A DNA stretch of 64,000 nucleotides from Hyphococcus sp. (GTDB lineage Bacteria > Pseudomonadota > Alphaproteobacteria > Caulobacterales > Parvularculaceae): positions 62,001 to 126,000 of the forward strand of contig JAJFGB010000010.1 in assembly GCA_021776335.1 (NCBI GenBank), given 5' to 3'. Made by a program: the position numbers and the translations under genes. The notes beneath the pieces are model-generated. The model ran no database searches. It was not told where the DNA came from and saw only the letters and a program-made list of their open reading frames with translations. Positions 33,407-40,843 of this stretch are shown here, in pieces (position 1 is the first letter of the stretch; each line of letters begins with the position of its first letter).

Positions 33407-34063
33407 TCATATTGACCACCTATCAGCATCCCAAAAATCAATTTTCGTCCCTTCGTATTCGGTCGATAGATCAATGCCGTGGATTACTTGACGGTGGCGC
33501 ATTTGTGCGGCGGCGAGCGTAACGCTGACCAAAGCGACAGCATGTGTGTTGATCAATGAGTTTGCATACTGATTGGCGACCTGCTGAAACGTTCCGACCA
33601 TTGGAGTCCAGTTAAGCGGGTGTAGCGGGCCGGATTGTTCTTTGCGCTGCATCGGGTCCAAGTAGTTTCCGCAATAGTAGCGGTAGCCGCCACATAGAAC
33701 TTGATCTAGATCTTGTTCGCTCTCAATCGTTTCGTGTTTCATGAGATTGTAGTAGCGCGTTGAGGATTCGCATATTGACGGCCAAGCGTCACGAATAGGC
33801 CCGTAAAGATCAACAACGAGGCCACATGCCTCACTCAACGGCGTACCGTGTAAAAAATGAAAATGGTCTGAGATGATGGTTATCAACGCATCAATTGCGC
33901 GATAGCTGCGATAGCGGGAGTTTTTGCCCGGCAGCTTTCCGTCGACGGGCCGCACCATTTCTGGAAGCATGAAAGGAAATTGGTGTCGGCGCGCTTTGGC
34001 ATCGAAACGCTCCGGCGTGTATGCTGTGAGTTGGATAAATTCTTTTCGGCTAATGTCTGTCAT
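33407..34063 (-). CDS. Hypothetical protein with MerR-like N-terminus (island)
   Basis: About 218 residues. The start at 34063 has GGAG six bases upstream. The first 50 residues (ISRKEFIQLTAYTPERFDAKARRHQFPFM) could form a winged helix of the MerR type; the rest (VVDLYGPIRDAW, LLGGYRYY-like, then LINTHAVALVSVTLAAAQMR) is not recognised. It is the first gene inside the left repeat; its 3' end is two bases from it. A 14-base inverted repeat spans its 5' end and may be its own operator. Codon use is more AT-rich than outside the island. Confidence 0.6.
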   Translation of the reverse strand: MTDISRKEFIQLTAYTPERFDAKARRHQFPFMLPEMVRPVDGKLPGKNSRYRSYRAIDALITIISDHFHFLHGTPLSEACGLVVDLYGPIRDAWPSICESSTRYYNLMKHETIESEQDLDQVLCGGYRYYCGNYLDPMQRKEQSGPLHPLNWTPMVGTFQQVANQYANSLINTHAVALVSVTLAAAQMRHRQVIHGIDLSTEYEGTKIDFWDADRWSI

Positions 34064-34071
34064 TAGATACT

Positions 34072-34133
34072 CCATACAGCTTGACTGTATGTTCCCTTTA
34101 AGTTGAGCCGGTATTTACCGTCAAGCTGTATGG
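34072..34133. promoter_or_regulatory. 14-base inverted repeat upstream of the MerR-like gene
   Basis: CCATACAGCTTGAC (34072-34085) and GTCAAGCTGTATGG (34120-34133) are perfect complements 34 bases apart. The left arm also forms a local dyad CATACAG-N5-CTGTATG (34073-34091). This is good evidence for two operator sites flanking a promoter. The rest of the gap up to 34410 has no gene. Confidence 0.6.
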
Positions 34134-34410
34134 TCGTTTTCATTTCAGCTTATATAAGCTAGAAACTTCAATGGCTTATGGCCAAACAACCCATAAGGAA
34201 ACTGAGGCATGATTCCTGAACCCGGTTTCCGGTGGCGCGTCTGGCGAATGCCCTCCATCGCAAGAACCGAGATCCGCAGTTTAAATGCTACGCCTGCCAA
34301 AAATCGAATGAGTACCTATCAGTAAAATGCGCCATACTTCCTGCTGATAACGAATCCCGATTTAAGGGTCTTGGTAAAATAGTGTAATTCAGCTGCACGA
34401 ATTCAGTATT

Positions 34411-35238
34411 ATGACAAAACCGTTTTATGATCGCCTACGAGATTACTACATCAATGTGGCAAAAGTATTACGTGGTGAATCAAACGCTAGTTCCGTTTTT
34501 CCAAACCCCACGGATGTAGGAGTCACCCGAGAAGGTATTTATGCGGAGTTTCTTAGGCAACACTTGCCTTCCAAGTGCAACGTATTCTTTGGCGGTTTTG
34601 TTTTTAATAGAAGTGGGAAAGAATCGTCTCAGTTAGATATTATTGTAACGTCTGACTCTTCACCGAGATTTCAATTCGGCAGCTATGGTTCAACGAACAA
34701 ATCGTTCGCTGCAGTCGACGGCGTCATCGCAATAGCTTCCTCGAAGTCCATGCTGAATAGGGACGGCTTATACGATGCTCTAGGCGGAATAGCCACAATC
34801 CCTCCAGTAACGCCGCTCACAAATTACATGCGAATAGTTGAAATCAATGGTCATGAAGATTGGCCGTACAAAATTATTTTTGCCTTGGATGGCGTCAACG
34901 ACGATACCTTATTGGCGCACTTAGCGAGCTTCTATGAAAACAACTCAGATATTCCAATCTCCCGCCGACCCAATATAATACACGTTGCAGGAAAGTACGT
35001 TGTTTTACGAGTCGACGAAAATCACGTTCTTCGAGAAATTGGCGACGAAAGAATCAAAGAGCTTCCGCCAAACGAATACATTGTAATTCGAAACAACCCA
35101 GATTTAAGTGGAATTGCTTACGTCTTGAGTGAACTGCACGATATATCAATTCTCGAAGGACACATTAACAATCGCTATGTCTATTTACTGCAAGGCGTTC
35201 TTGGCGCTTTCGCGGGACGCGAAAATGAGAATCTTTAG
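34411..35238 (+). CDS. DUF6602-like protein, nuclease fold with altered active site (island)
   Basis: 275 residues. The layout TREGIYAEFLRQHLP, SSQLDIIVTSD, VDGVIAIASSKSML matches the DUF6602 family, a PD-(D/E)xK nuclease-like fold found in accessory islands. Glu46 and Asp76 are present, but the expected E-x-K third motif reads Ser110-Ser-Lys112, so the catalytic Glu seems replaced by Ser and the enzyme may be inactive or binding-only. No strong ribosome site precedes the ATG. Composition is AT-rich. A role in defence is possible from the family's usual company but unproven here. Confidence 0.65.
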   Translation: MTKPFYDRLRDYYINVAKVLRGESNASSVFPNPTDVGVTREGIYAEFLRQHLPSKCNVFFGGFVFNRSGKESSQLDIIVTSDSSPRFQFGSYGSTNKSFAAVDGVIAIASSKSMLNRDGLYDALGGIATIPPVTPLTNYMRIVEINGHEDWPYKIIFALDGVNDDTLLAHLASFYENNSDIPISRRPNIIHVAGKYVVLRVDENHVLREIGDERIKELPPNEYIVIRNNPDLSGIAYVLSELHDISILEGHINNRYVYLLQGVLGAFAGRENENL

Positions 35239-35393
35239 AGTTAAGTTTGAATTGGAGCATCGACTTCAACATTGCCGGTTGGCGCCAAGCCAAAAGGATT
35301 GGTTCAAAGCTTCGGCTCTTCGGTGATTGCTGGAGTCGTGGAGGCCCTAATCGTGGGCTGGCTTCAATGTGCATTCGGAAAAGCGAGTGACTC

Positions 35394-35873
35394 ATGACGG
35401 AAGGGCTTGGAGCAGGCGAGGTGACAGTAATAGGTGCGGCGTTTGTCGGCGCGGTTCTCGGTGTAATTAATTTATTTCTGGCCCTCGATCAAAGGCGTCT
35501 AAAAATTCAACTCGGTACAGGCCACGCAATTCCAACACCAAACATGCCGGCGGCATACCAATCTGTTAATTGCTATTTATCAGTAACAAACAAGAGTGCA
35601 TTTCCAATTTTCGTCAGCGGAATCGGTCTAGTCCGTGCTCACTGGTACGATTTTTTTTGGCGCAAAAAAACCAACCAAATTATGAATCCATTGATCGGCG
35701 ACGGCGTACTGTTGCCGATTGAACTAAAACCCCGAGAATCAGTTTCGATTTTTTTGCAGCTATATGAGACGAAAAGAGACTATCACGCCATTTTTGCCGA
35801 AACCGCTTGCGGGCACAAGACCCGTGTAACGAGTCCGGGCTTCAGGAAAATCGTGAAAAAAAACCTCGCCTAA
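35394..35873 (+). CDS. Hypothetical membrane-anchored protein (island)
   Basis: 159 residues. One N-terminal helix (VTVIGAAFVGAVLGVINLFLAL) would anchor it with the rest as a beta-rich soluble domain (YLSVTNKSAFPIFVSGIGLV, LPIELKPRESVSIFLQLY). The pattern recalls small accessory membrane proteins of genomic islands. Not recognised further. It follows the DUF6602 gene by 155 bases on the same strand. Confidence 0.55.
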   Translation: MTEGLGAGEVTVIGAAFVGAVLGVINLFLALDQRRLKIQLGTGHAIPTPNMPAAYQSVNCYLSVTNKSAFPIFVSGIGLVRAHWYDFFWRKKTNQIMNPLIGDGVLLPIELKPRESVSIFLQLYETKRDYHAIFAETACGHKTRVTSPGFRKIVKKNLA

Positions 35874-36013
35874 GCAACGTCGAACAATTAGACCGTTCCG
35901 TTTCGGAATTAGGGCGGCGATCAACCACACCAATCGCGTTGGAGGGTCAGCACCTAAACCTATCCTCCACTCTTAAGCCGCGGCAATAAACCGTAAACCG
36001 TTTTTGCAGCAAT

Positions 36014-36649
36014 CTATTTTTTCTTTTTGCCCGCTGATTCAGCTGTGAGTTTGACCGGAATATCGGCGTGTGGGTTTACAGCGCGAATCTCATCTGCGTA
36101 TGCGACCACTCTCTTGAAGGAATATGGGTCGCCAACCTTAGGGTTCGCATCTGGGAGAAACTGTAAAGCGTTGTCGGGTGCATACTGGATAACTTTCATC
36201 AGATAGTGGCTTGGCTCAACCAATTGCACCATAGCATTCTTGTTCCCTCCTTCACTCCCCCAGTACACGCCCTCCAAACGGATCTTTCCCGATTGGCCAA
36301 GGTGTTGCAGCAAAACTGAGGCCCGAAGGAGATTCGCGCGATCGGCGTGGTCATTATCTGCAAAAACTTCTCGTAGATAAGATACACAAGATGAATTCAA
36401 TAGCACATTGTTGCCCATCAAATACATCGTTGCTTGAGCCAGTGACCATCTCTCCCCACTCGGCCCTAAGCTTTTCCGGAGAAACCTAAGACCAACAAAA
36501 AACATGAAAACGGCAGATACTAGCAAGACGCCGGCGGCTATATTTTCGTCCAAACGATTGGCGATAATCGCTCCGGTCAACGCGGAACCGGTCATTGTGA
36601 ACAATGCAGTGGCAACTTGCTGCCAATATCGCATTGCCCTCTCATCCAT
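36014..36649 (-). CDS. Hypothetical membrane protein (island)
   Basis: About 211 residues with two membrane helices (about 9-27 and 38-57), a cytoplasmic helical domain and a Lys-rich tail (GKKKK). The ATG at 36649 has GGAGA seven bases upstream; a TTG 12 bases earlier is poorer. Not recognised. It converges with the previous gene and ends the protein-coding part of the island before the tRNA-like gene. Confidence 0.55.
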   Translation of the reverse strand: MDERAMRYWQQVATALFTMTGSALTGAIIANRLDENIAAGVLLVSAVFMFFVGLRFLRKSLGPSGERWSLAQATMYLMGNNVLLNSSCVSYLREVFADNDHADRANLLRASVLLQHLGQSGKIRLEGVYWGSEGGNKNAMVQLVEPSHYLMKVIQYAPDNALQFLPDANPKVGDPYSFKRVVAYADEIRAVNPHADIPVKLTAESAGKKKK

Positions 36650-36797
36650 AACATTCTCCAACTACATGGGCTGCGAAGCGCAATAATGACTAGTGAATCT
36701 GGTTACCGAGAGAAATCTCGTTCGATATTCACTGATTGGCAGTATCTTGTCACTATGCGCTCAAACCAGCCACTTTGCACGCTGCTCCCAACAGCAT

Positions 36798-36873
36798 TCC
36801 CTGATAGCTCAGTTGGTAGAGCAGCCGACTGTTAATCAACGGGTCACTGGTTCGAGTCCAGCTCGGGGAGCCA
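36798..36873 (+). tRNA. tRNA-Asn (anticodon GTT), with weak stems
   Basis: The cloverleaf is clear: acceptor TCCCTGA/TCGGGGA, D arm GCTC/GAGC, anticodon loop CTGTTAA, T loop TTCGAGT, and an encoded CCA. Two C-A mismatches sit in the anticodon stem (GCCGA against TCAAC) and one A-C in the T stem (ACTGG against CCAGC). All three fit G-to-A changes from a normal tRNA-Asn. It may be a decaying extra copy carried by the island or a weak working tRNA. Confidence 0.75.
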
Positions 36874-36942
36874 TTGTCAGCTCATTTTACCGGCCGCGCC
36901 TATCTGCAATTTTGCGTTTGCGACGCCGGTGGTCTGCTCCCA

Positions 36943-38379
36943 TCAACTCCCCGGTCCACAATCGAGGCAGCGCGGCAACGGCTTTCCGCCCATCTCCAGC
37001 GCAAAGTTCAGATTGCGCAACGCTGTGCGCACGCCCTCTTCGACCACAGGGTGATAAAATGGCCGCTCGAGCATTTCGGCGACTGTGAGGTTTGACTGGT
37101 AAGACCAGGCCAGCAGATGCGCCAGATGCTCAGCGCGTGGCCCAATCATCTCGGCTCCAAGAAATTTTCCGGTGTTTCGCTCGCCGTAAACGCGCAACAG
37201 ACCCTTATTGACCAGCATAACACGCGCCCTGCCCTGATCGCTCCAGTCGAGCTCGCCAGCTTCAAAATCAACGCCCCCATCAACAAGCTCGCGGTGACTT
37301 TTGCCAACCATCATAATCTGTGGATCACTGAAAACGACGCCGATAGGCGCACTTTTTTTGAAGCGCCGGATTTCAGGATAATGCGCCGCATTGTAGCCAG
37401 CGATAAGGCCCTCATCCGCAGCCTCATGCAAAAGCGGGAACCGGTTATTAGCGTCCCCTGCAATGAAAATATGAGATGCGCCGCAACGGCTATTAAAAAG
37501 ATCGTGAACGGGAACGCCGCGCGCATCGAGTTCCAGTGATGTATTTTCCAGGCCCAAATTATCGACATTCGGCCGGCGGCCGGTCGCCGCTAATGCGAAA
37601 TCGTATTTCGCCGTCCTGGAAGCGCCCCCATCAACATAGTCGACCTCGACGCCATCACTGGAATTGGCGCGCCGTGTGACTTCAGCGTGCGGATGAAATT
37701 CAAACTCGCCCGAAAAAGCACTGCATGCGGCGGCAATTACTTTTGGGTCAGTCAACGGCCCTACAAGGTGATCGCGCCCAAAAAGTGTCACGCGCACGCC
37801 AAGACGATGCAGCGCCTGCCCCAGCTCCAGACCAATCACGCCGGCGCCAAAAACCGCGACGGATTCCGGTAACTCATCCCAGGAGAAGATATCGTCATTG
37901 ATAATCAGCCGATCGCCAAACTCTTTCAGCGGCGGGATGATATTCGGACGCGAGCCCGTCGCGATGATAATACGATCAGCGGTCACTTCCAGATTATCGC
38001 CGATGGACAGAACATGATCTGATTGAAAGGTCGCTTTGCCCTTGACCCGGTGCGCTTGCGGCCAATTTTCCACATCCTCGACGACAAAACCGACAAATCG
38101 GTCGCGCTCTGCGCGCACCCGTCGCATCACTGCGGCGCCGTCAATTTCCGGCGGCGCATAGTGAACGCCGAACTGCCCCGCATTGGCGCCGTGATGGGCG
38201 GCCTCAGCGGCGGCAATCAGCAATTTTGACGGCATACAGCCAACGCGCGCGCAAGTCGTGCCATAGTCCCCGCTTTCTACAAGCAACACCGAATCTGTTA
38301 CGCGCGCAGCCTCGCGATAGGCGCGCATGCCAGCACTGCCCGCGCCGATCACAACGATATCGACATTCCGTTTTTTCAT
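36943..38379 (-). CDS. lpd: Dihydrolipoyl dehydrogenase (FAD disulfide oxidoreductase)
   Basis: 478 residues. FAD-binding GAGSAGMRAY at the start, the redox-active disulfide Cys43-Cys48 in TTCARVGCMPSK, an NAD-binding GAGVIGLELG, and near the end the His-Glu active base in HPVVEEGVR. It reoxidises lipoamide of 2-oxoacid dehydrogenases or serves as a related reductase; no dehydrogenase partner is next to it. The start is the ATG behind GGAGAGG, five codons into the longest frame. Its last 60-odd bases are repeated at 33335, implying that an element inserted at the gene end and restored it. The C-terminus CLDCGPGS, with two extra cysteines, is not typical. Confidence 0.87.
   Translation of the reverse strand: MKKRNVDIVVIGAGSAGMRAYREAARVTDSVLLVESGDYGTTCARVGCMPSKLLIAAAEAAHHGANAGQFGVHYAPPEIDGAAVMRRVRAERDRFVGFVVEDVENWPQAHRVKGKATFQSDHVLSIGDNLEVTADRIIIATGSRPNIIPPLKEFGDRLIINDDIFSWDELPESVAVFGAGVIGLELGQALHRLGVRVTLFGRDHLVGPLTDPKVIAAACSAFSGEFEFHPHAEVTRRANSSDGVEVDYVDGGASRTAKYDFALAATGRRPNVDNLGLENTSLELDARGVPVHDLFNSRCGASHIFIAGDANNRFPLLHEAADEGLIAGYNAAHYPEIRRFKKSAPIGVVFSDPQIMMVGKSHRELVDGGVDFEAGELDWSDQGRARVMLVNKGLLRVYGERNTGKFLGAEMIGPRAEHLAHLLAWSYQSNLTVAEMLERPFYHPVVEEGVRTALRNLNFALEMGGKPLPRCLDCGPGS
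36950..37019. repeat. Right 70-bp direct repeat, inside the lpd 3' end
   Basis: The matching copy of 33335-33404. It covers the codons for the C-terminal 23 or so residues of the reductase. Both copies point the same way, so excision between them would leave an intact gene and a 3.6-kb circle. Confidence 0.85.
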
Positions 38380-38540
38380 GACTTGCCTCTCCAAACGCTG
38401 CAGATGCGTTCCTTATCCAATTTGCCCTTAGTTGTAACGCAAGCACCATTTTATCTTGCCGGAAGGGCTTTTGCGCACCGGCGCACTATTACCAAAATTT
38501 ACCGCAATGCTGCAAGCACCGCCACCGCGGGCCGCGCCGC

Positions 38541-38795
38541 CGTTATCCGTGTGATTATCTTGCTGACGACGAGTTTGTTCGTCGACGTGACCATCGGCCA
38601 CCCCTTTTTGATAGTACTCTTCCTCGTCACGATTGCGGTGACGTTTTGCTTCTTTGGTTCCGCAATCGGCATTTGGGCAAATTTCGCTGGACGTTCTTTG
38701 GTGAAGGCGACGTTTCGATTGGCGTCAGCATCGGCGCGACATTACTGTTCTTGACCATTTGCCTGACGATCTTTTGGATGTTCCGAACCGGCTAA
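38541..38795 (+). pseudogene. Decayed copy of the ABC permease 3' end
   Basis: The DNA matches the permease at 32,493 from its [10 protein letters not shown] region to the end, but about 145 bases between IWA and RWTFF are missing, which shifts the frame, and there is no 5' part. A threefold GGCTAAA repeat follows (near 38790-38812), where the intact gene has one. The remaining bases up to 39029 hold no gene. Confidence 0.8.
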
Positions 38796-39029
38796 AGGCT
38801 AAAGGCTAAAGACTTAAGACGATGGGGGCGGTTGTTCCCGTCTTCTCACATACCTGGTCCGCCACCAGAACAGGTCGAGCCCATAAACGCGGAGAATCAT
38901 GGGGCAACGTCACTAAACATGCATCCGCGTAACCAATATGGTTTCTTTTTCTTAGTCTTAATTGTTTTGCTTTAGGCCTTCTTTCGCATTGAGGGATGAA
39001 AAGTTAACGAGTGACAAAGGGATACACAG

Positions 39030-39341
39030 ATGCTTAAAAATCGTAACGTTTTTCTACTCTCCGCTATTGCAGGGACTGCTATGCTTGCCACGCCGGTTTT
39101 AGCGGGATCAGCCAGTCATGACAGCTGCGATGCACATGCCAAACATATCGATCATGTGATCGGTGCGGCAAAGGCGCTCGAGGCTTTCCATGTACTGCAT
39201 GGCGACAAGAGCGATGACACGCATATCATTGATGCTCTAAAACATGATCATCCGGATGTCGAACATGAGCTTGAAGAGTACGTCAAAAGCGGTTGCACGG
39301 AAGCCGATCTGGAAGCGCACGCTCACGATGATGACCACTAA
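39030..39341 (+). CDS. Small secreted His- and Asp-rich protein
   Basis: 103 residues with a clear signal peptide (to about ATPVLAG). The mature part has many His and acidic residues (HDSCDAHAKHIDHVI and the tail EAHAHDDDH) and two Cys. This composition suggests metal binding in the periplasm. It has an AAAGGG ribosome site and its own strong terminator. I know no named family. Helical stretches between the His clusters look regular. Confidence 0.7.
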   Translation: MLKNRNVFLLSAIAGTAMLATPVLAGSASHDSCDAHAKHIDHVIGAAKALEAFHVLHGDKSDDTHIIDALKHDHPDVEHELEEYVKSGCTEADLEAHAHDDDH

Positions 39342-39364
39342 TTAGGCCTAATAATTAAAGTAAG

Positions 39365-39396
39365 AGAGGGGCGCCATATGGCGCCCCTCTTTTTTT
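39365..39396 (+). terminator. Strong rho-independent terminator
   Basis: An 11-base perfect stem (AGAGGGGCGCC with GGCGCCCCTCT) around ATAT, followed by a T run. It ends the small His-rich gene. Confidence 0.93.
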
Positions 39397-39644
39397 CTGG
39401 ATCATTATCAGGACAACGCATCGATTTCGTCTCGTAACTTCCCTAAGTTCCTTTCAAACACGCCGGTTTCCATTGTGGGTACGGCATTGCCCCCTCAGAT
39501 TGAACAACGCGGATGGCGCCGGCGGCTGAAACTTGCAGGCGCTACGGGCGCTCCCATAGATTTCCCGAATTTGACCACAAAACCGGAACCTGCAAAGCCT
39601 TGCCTCCAAGGCATACACATCAAATGAGATTGAGGAAGGGCCGC

Positions 39645-40817
39645 ATGACCCGTCGGTTGAAAGATTGCAGCAATGTCAGCGATTTGCGCGCGCTCGCCAA
39701 AAGGCGGCTGCCGGGACCTATCTTTCACTATATTGACGGCGCCGCCGATGACGAAGTCACCTATCGGCGCAACACTGCCGCTTTTGACGATTGCGATCTC
39801 GTGCCGAATATTCTGGCGGGCGTTGATAATATCGATATGTCAGTAACTGTGATGGGACAAAAGCTTGATTTGCCGATTTTTTGCTCTCCAACGGCGTTAC
39901 AAAGATTGTTTCATCATGACGGTGAGCGCGCTGTCGCAAGTGCTGCAGAAAAATATGGCACAATGTTTGGCGTTTCTTCGCTAAGCACCGTGTCCCTGGC
40001 CGAAATTGCCGCACTAACGGCGTCGCCGAAAATGTTTCAGTTCTACTTTTACAAAGACCGCGGCCTTAATGCTTCAATGGTTGAACGCGCCAAGGCCGCT
40101 AATTTTGATGTTCTTGCTTTAACCGTAGACACCATCACTGGCGGCAACCGCGAGCGTGATCTTAAAACCGGATTTACATCACCGCCACGTCTGACGCTGG
40201 ATAGCCTCTTTAGTTTCGCGATGCATCCGGAATGGGCGTTTAATTATTTGTTCGGTCCAAAATTTGAGCTGGCTGAACTCAAAGATTATTTACCCGAAGG
40301 ATCCAAAGACGCCATTTCTATCGGCGAATATTTCTCGACATTGCTCGATCAGACGATGGATTGGCGCGATGCAGAAGCCTTGCGCTCAGATTGGGGCGGT
40401 CAATTTTGCCTTAAGGGCGTGATGAGCGTTGCCGATGCGAAAAAAGCGGTTGATATCGGCGCAACAGCAATCATGGTTTCAAATCATGGCGGAAGGCAAC
40501 TTGACGGATCACGTACGCCCTTCGATCAGATTGCAGAAATTGCTGACGCTGTTGGCGATAAAATTGATGTTATTCTGGACGGCGGCATTCGCCGGGGCAC
40601 ACATGTTCTAAAAGCGCTCGCCGCCGGCGCAAAAGCCTGTTCCGGCGGGCGGCTTTATCTTTATGCACTTGCCGCAGCCGGACAGCCAGGCGTCGAAAAG
40701 GCGCTTGGTAATTTGCGCGATGAAATAGAGCGCGACATGAGGCTGATGGGCGTTACGAAAATTTCGCAGCTGAACCGCGAGATGCTGCGCTATCGAATGC
40801 ACGCTGGATATAAATAG
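39645..40817 (+). CDS. lldD: FMN-dependent alpha-hydroxy-acid dehydrogenase (L-lactate dehydrogenase type)
   Basis: 390 residues. FMN family marks include IFHYIDGAADDE near the start, FCSPTALQRLFHHDGE, the active-site SNHGGRQLDG with its His and Arg, and DGGIRRGTHVLKAL. The ATG has GAGGAAGGG close upstream; an ATG 21 bases before lacks one. The enzyme oxidises L-lactate or a related 2-hydroxy acid and passes electrons to quinone; substrate is not certain. It stands alone and converges with the next gene. Confidence 0.85.
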   Translation: MTRRLKDCSNVSDLRALAKRRLPGPIFHYIDGAADDEVTYRRNTAAFDDCDLVPNILAGVDNIDMSVTVMGQKLDLPIFCSPTALQRLFHHDGERAVASAAEKYGTMFGVSSLSTVSLAEIAALTASPKMFQFYFYKDRGLNASMVERAKAANFDVLALTVDTITGGNRERDLKTGFTSPPRLTLDSLFSFAMHPEWAFNYLFGPKFELAELKDYLPEGSKDAISIGEYFSTLLDQTMDWRDAEALRSDWGGQFCLKGVMSVADAKKAVDIGATAIMVSNHGGRQLDGSRTPFDQIAEIADAVGDKIDVILDGGIRRGTHVLKALAAGAKACSGGRLYLYALAAAGQPGVEKALGNLRDEIERDMRLMGVTKISQLNREMLRYRMHAGYK

Positions 40818-40843
40818 ATCACGGTTCCGGCTGCCGTGCAGCC

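Noticed and set aside
33405-36949. An integrase or recombinase gene inside the 70-bp-repeat island
   Set aside because: None of the four encoded proteins shows the Arg-His-Arg-Tyr or serine recombinase motifs.
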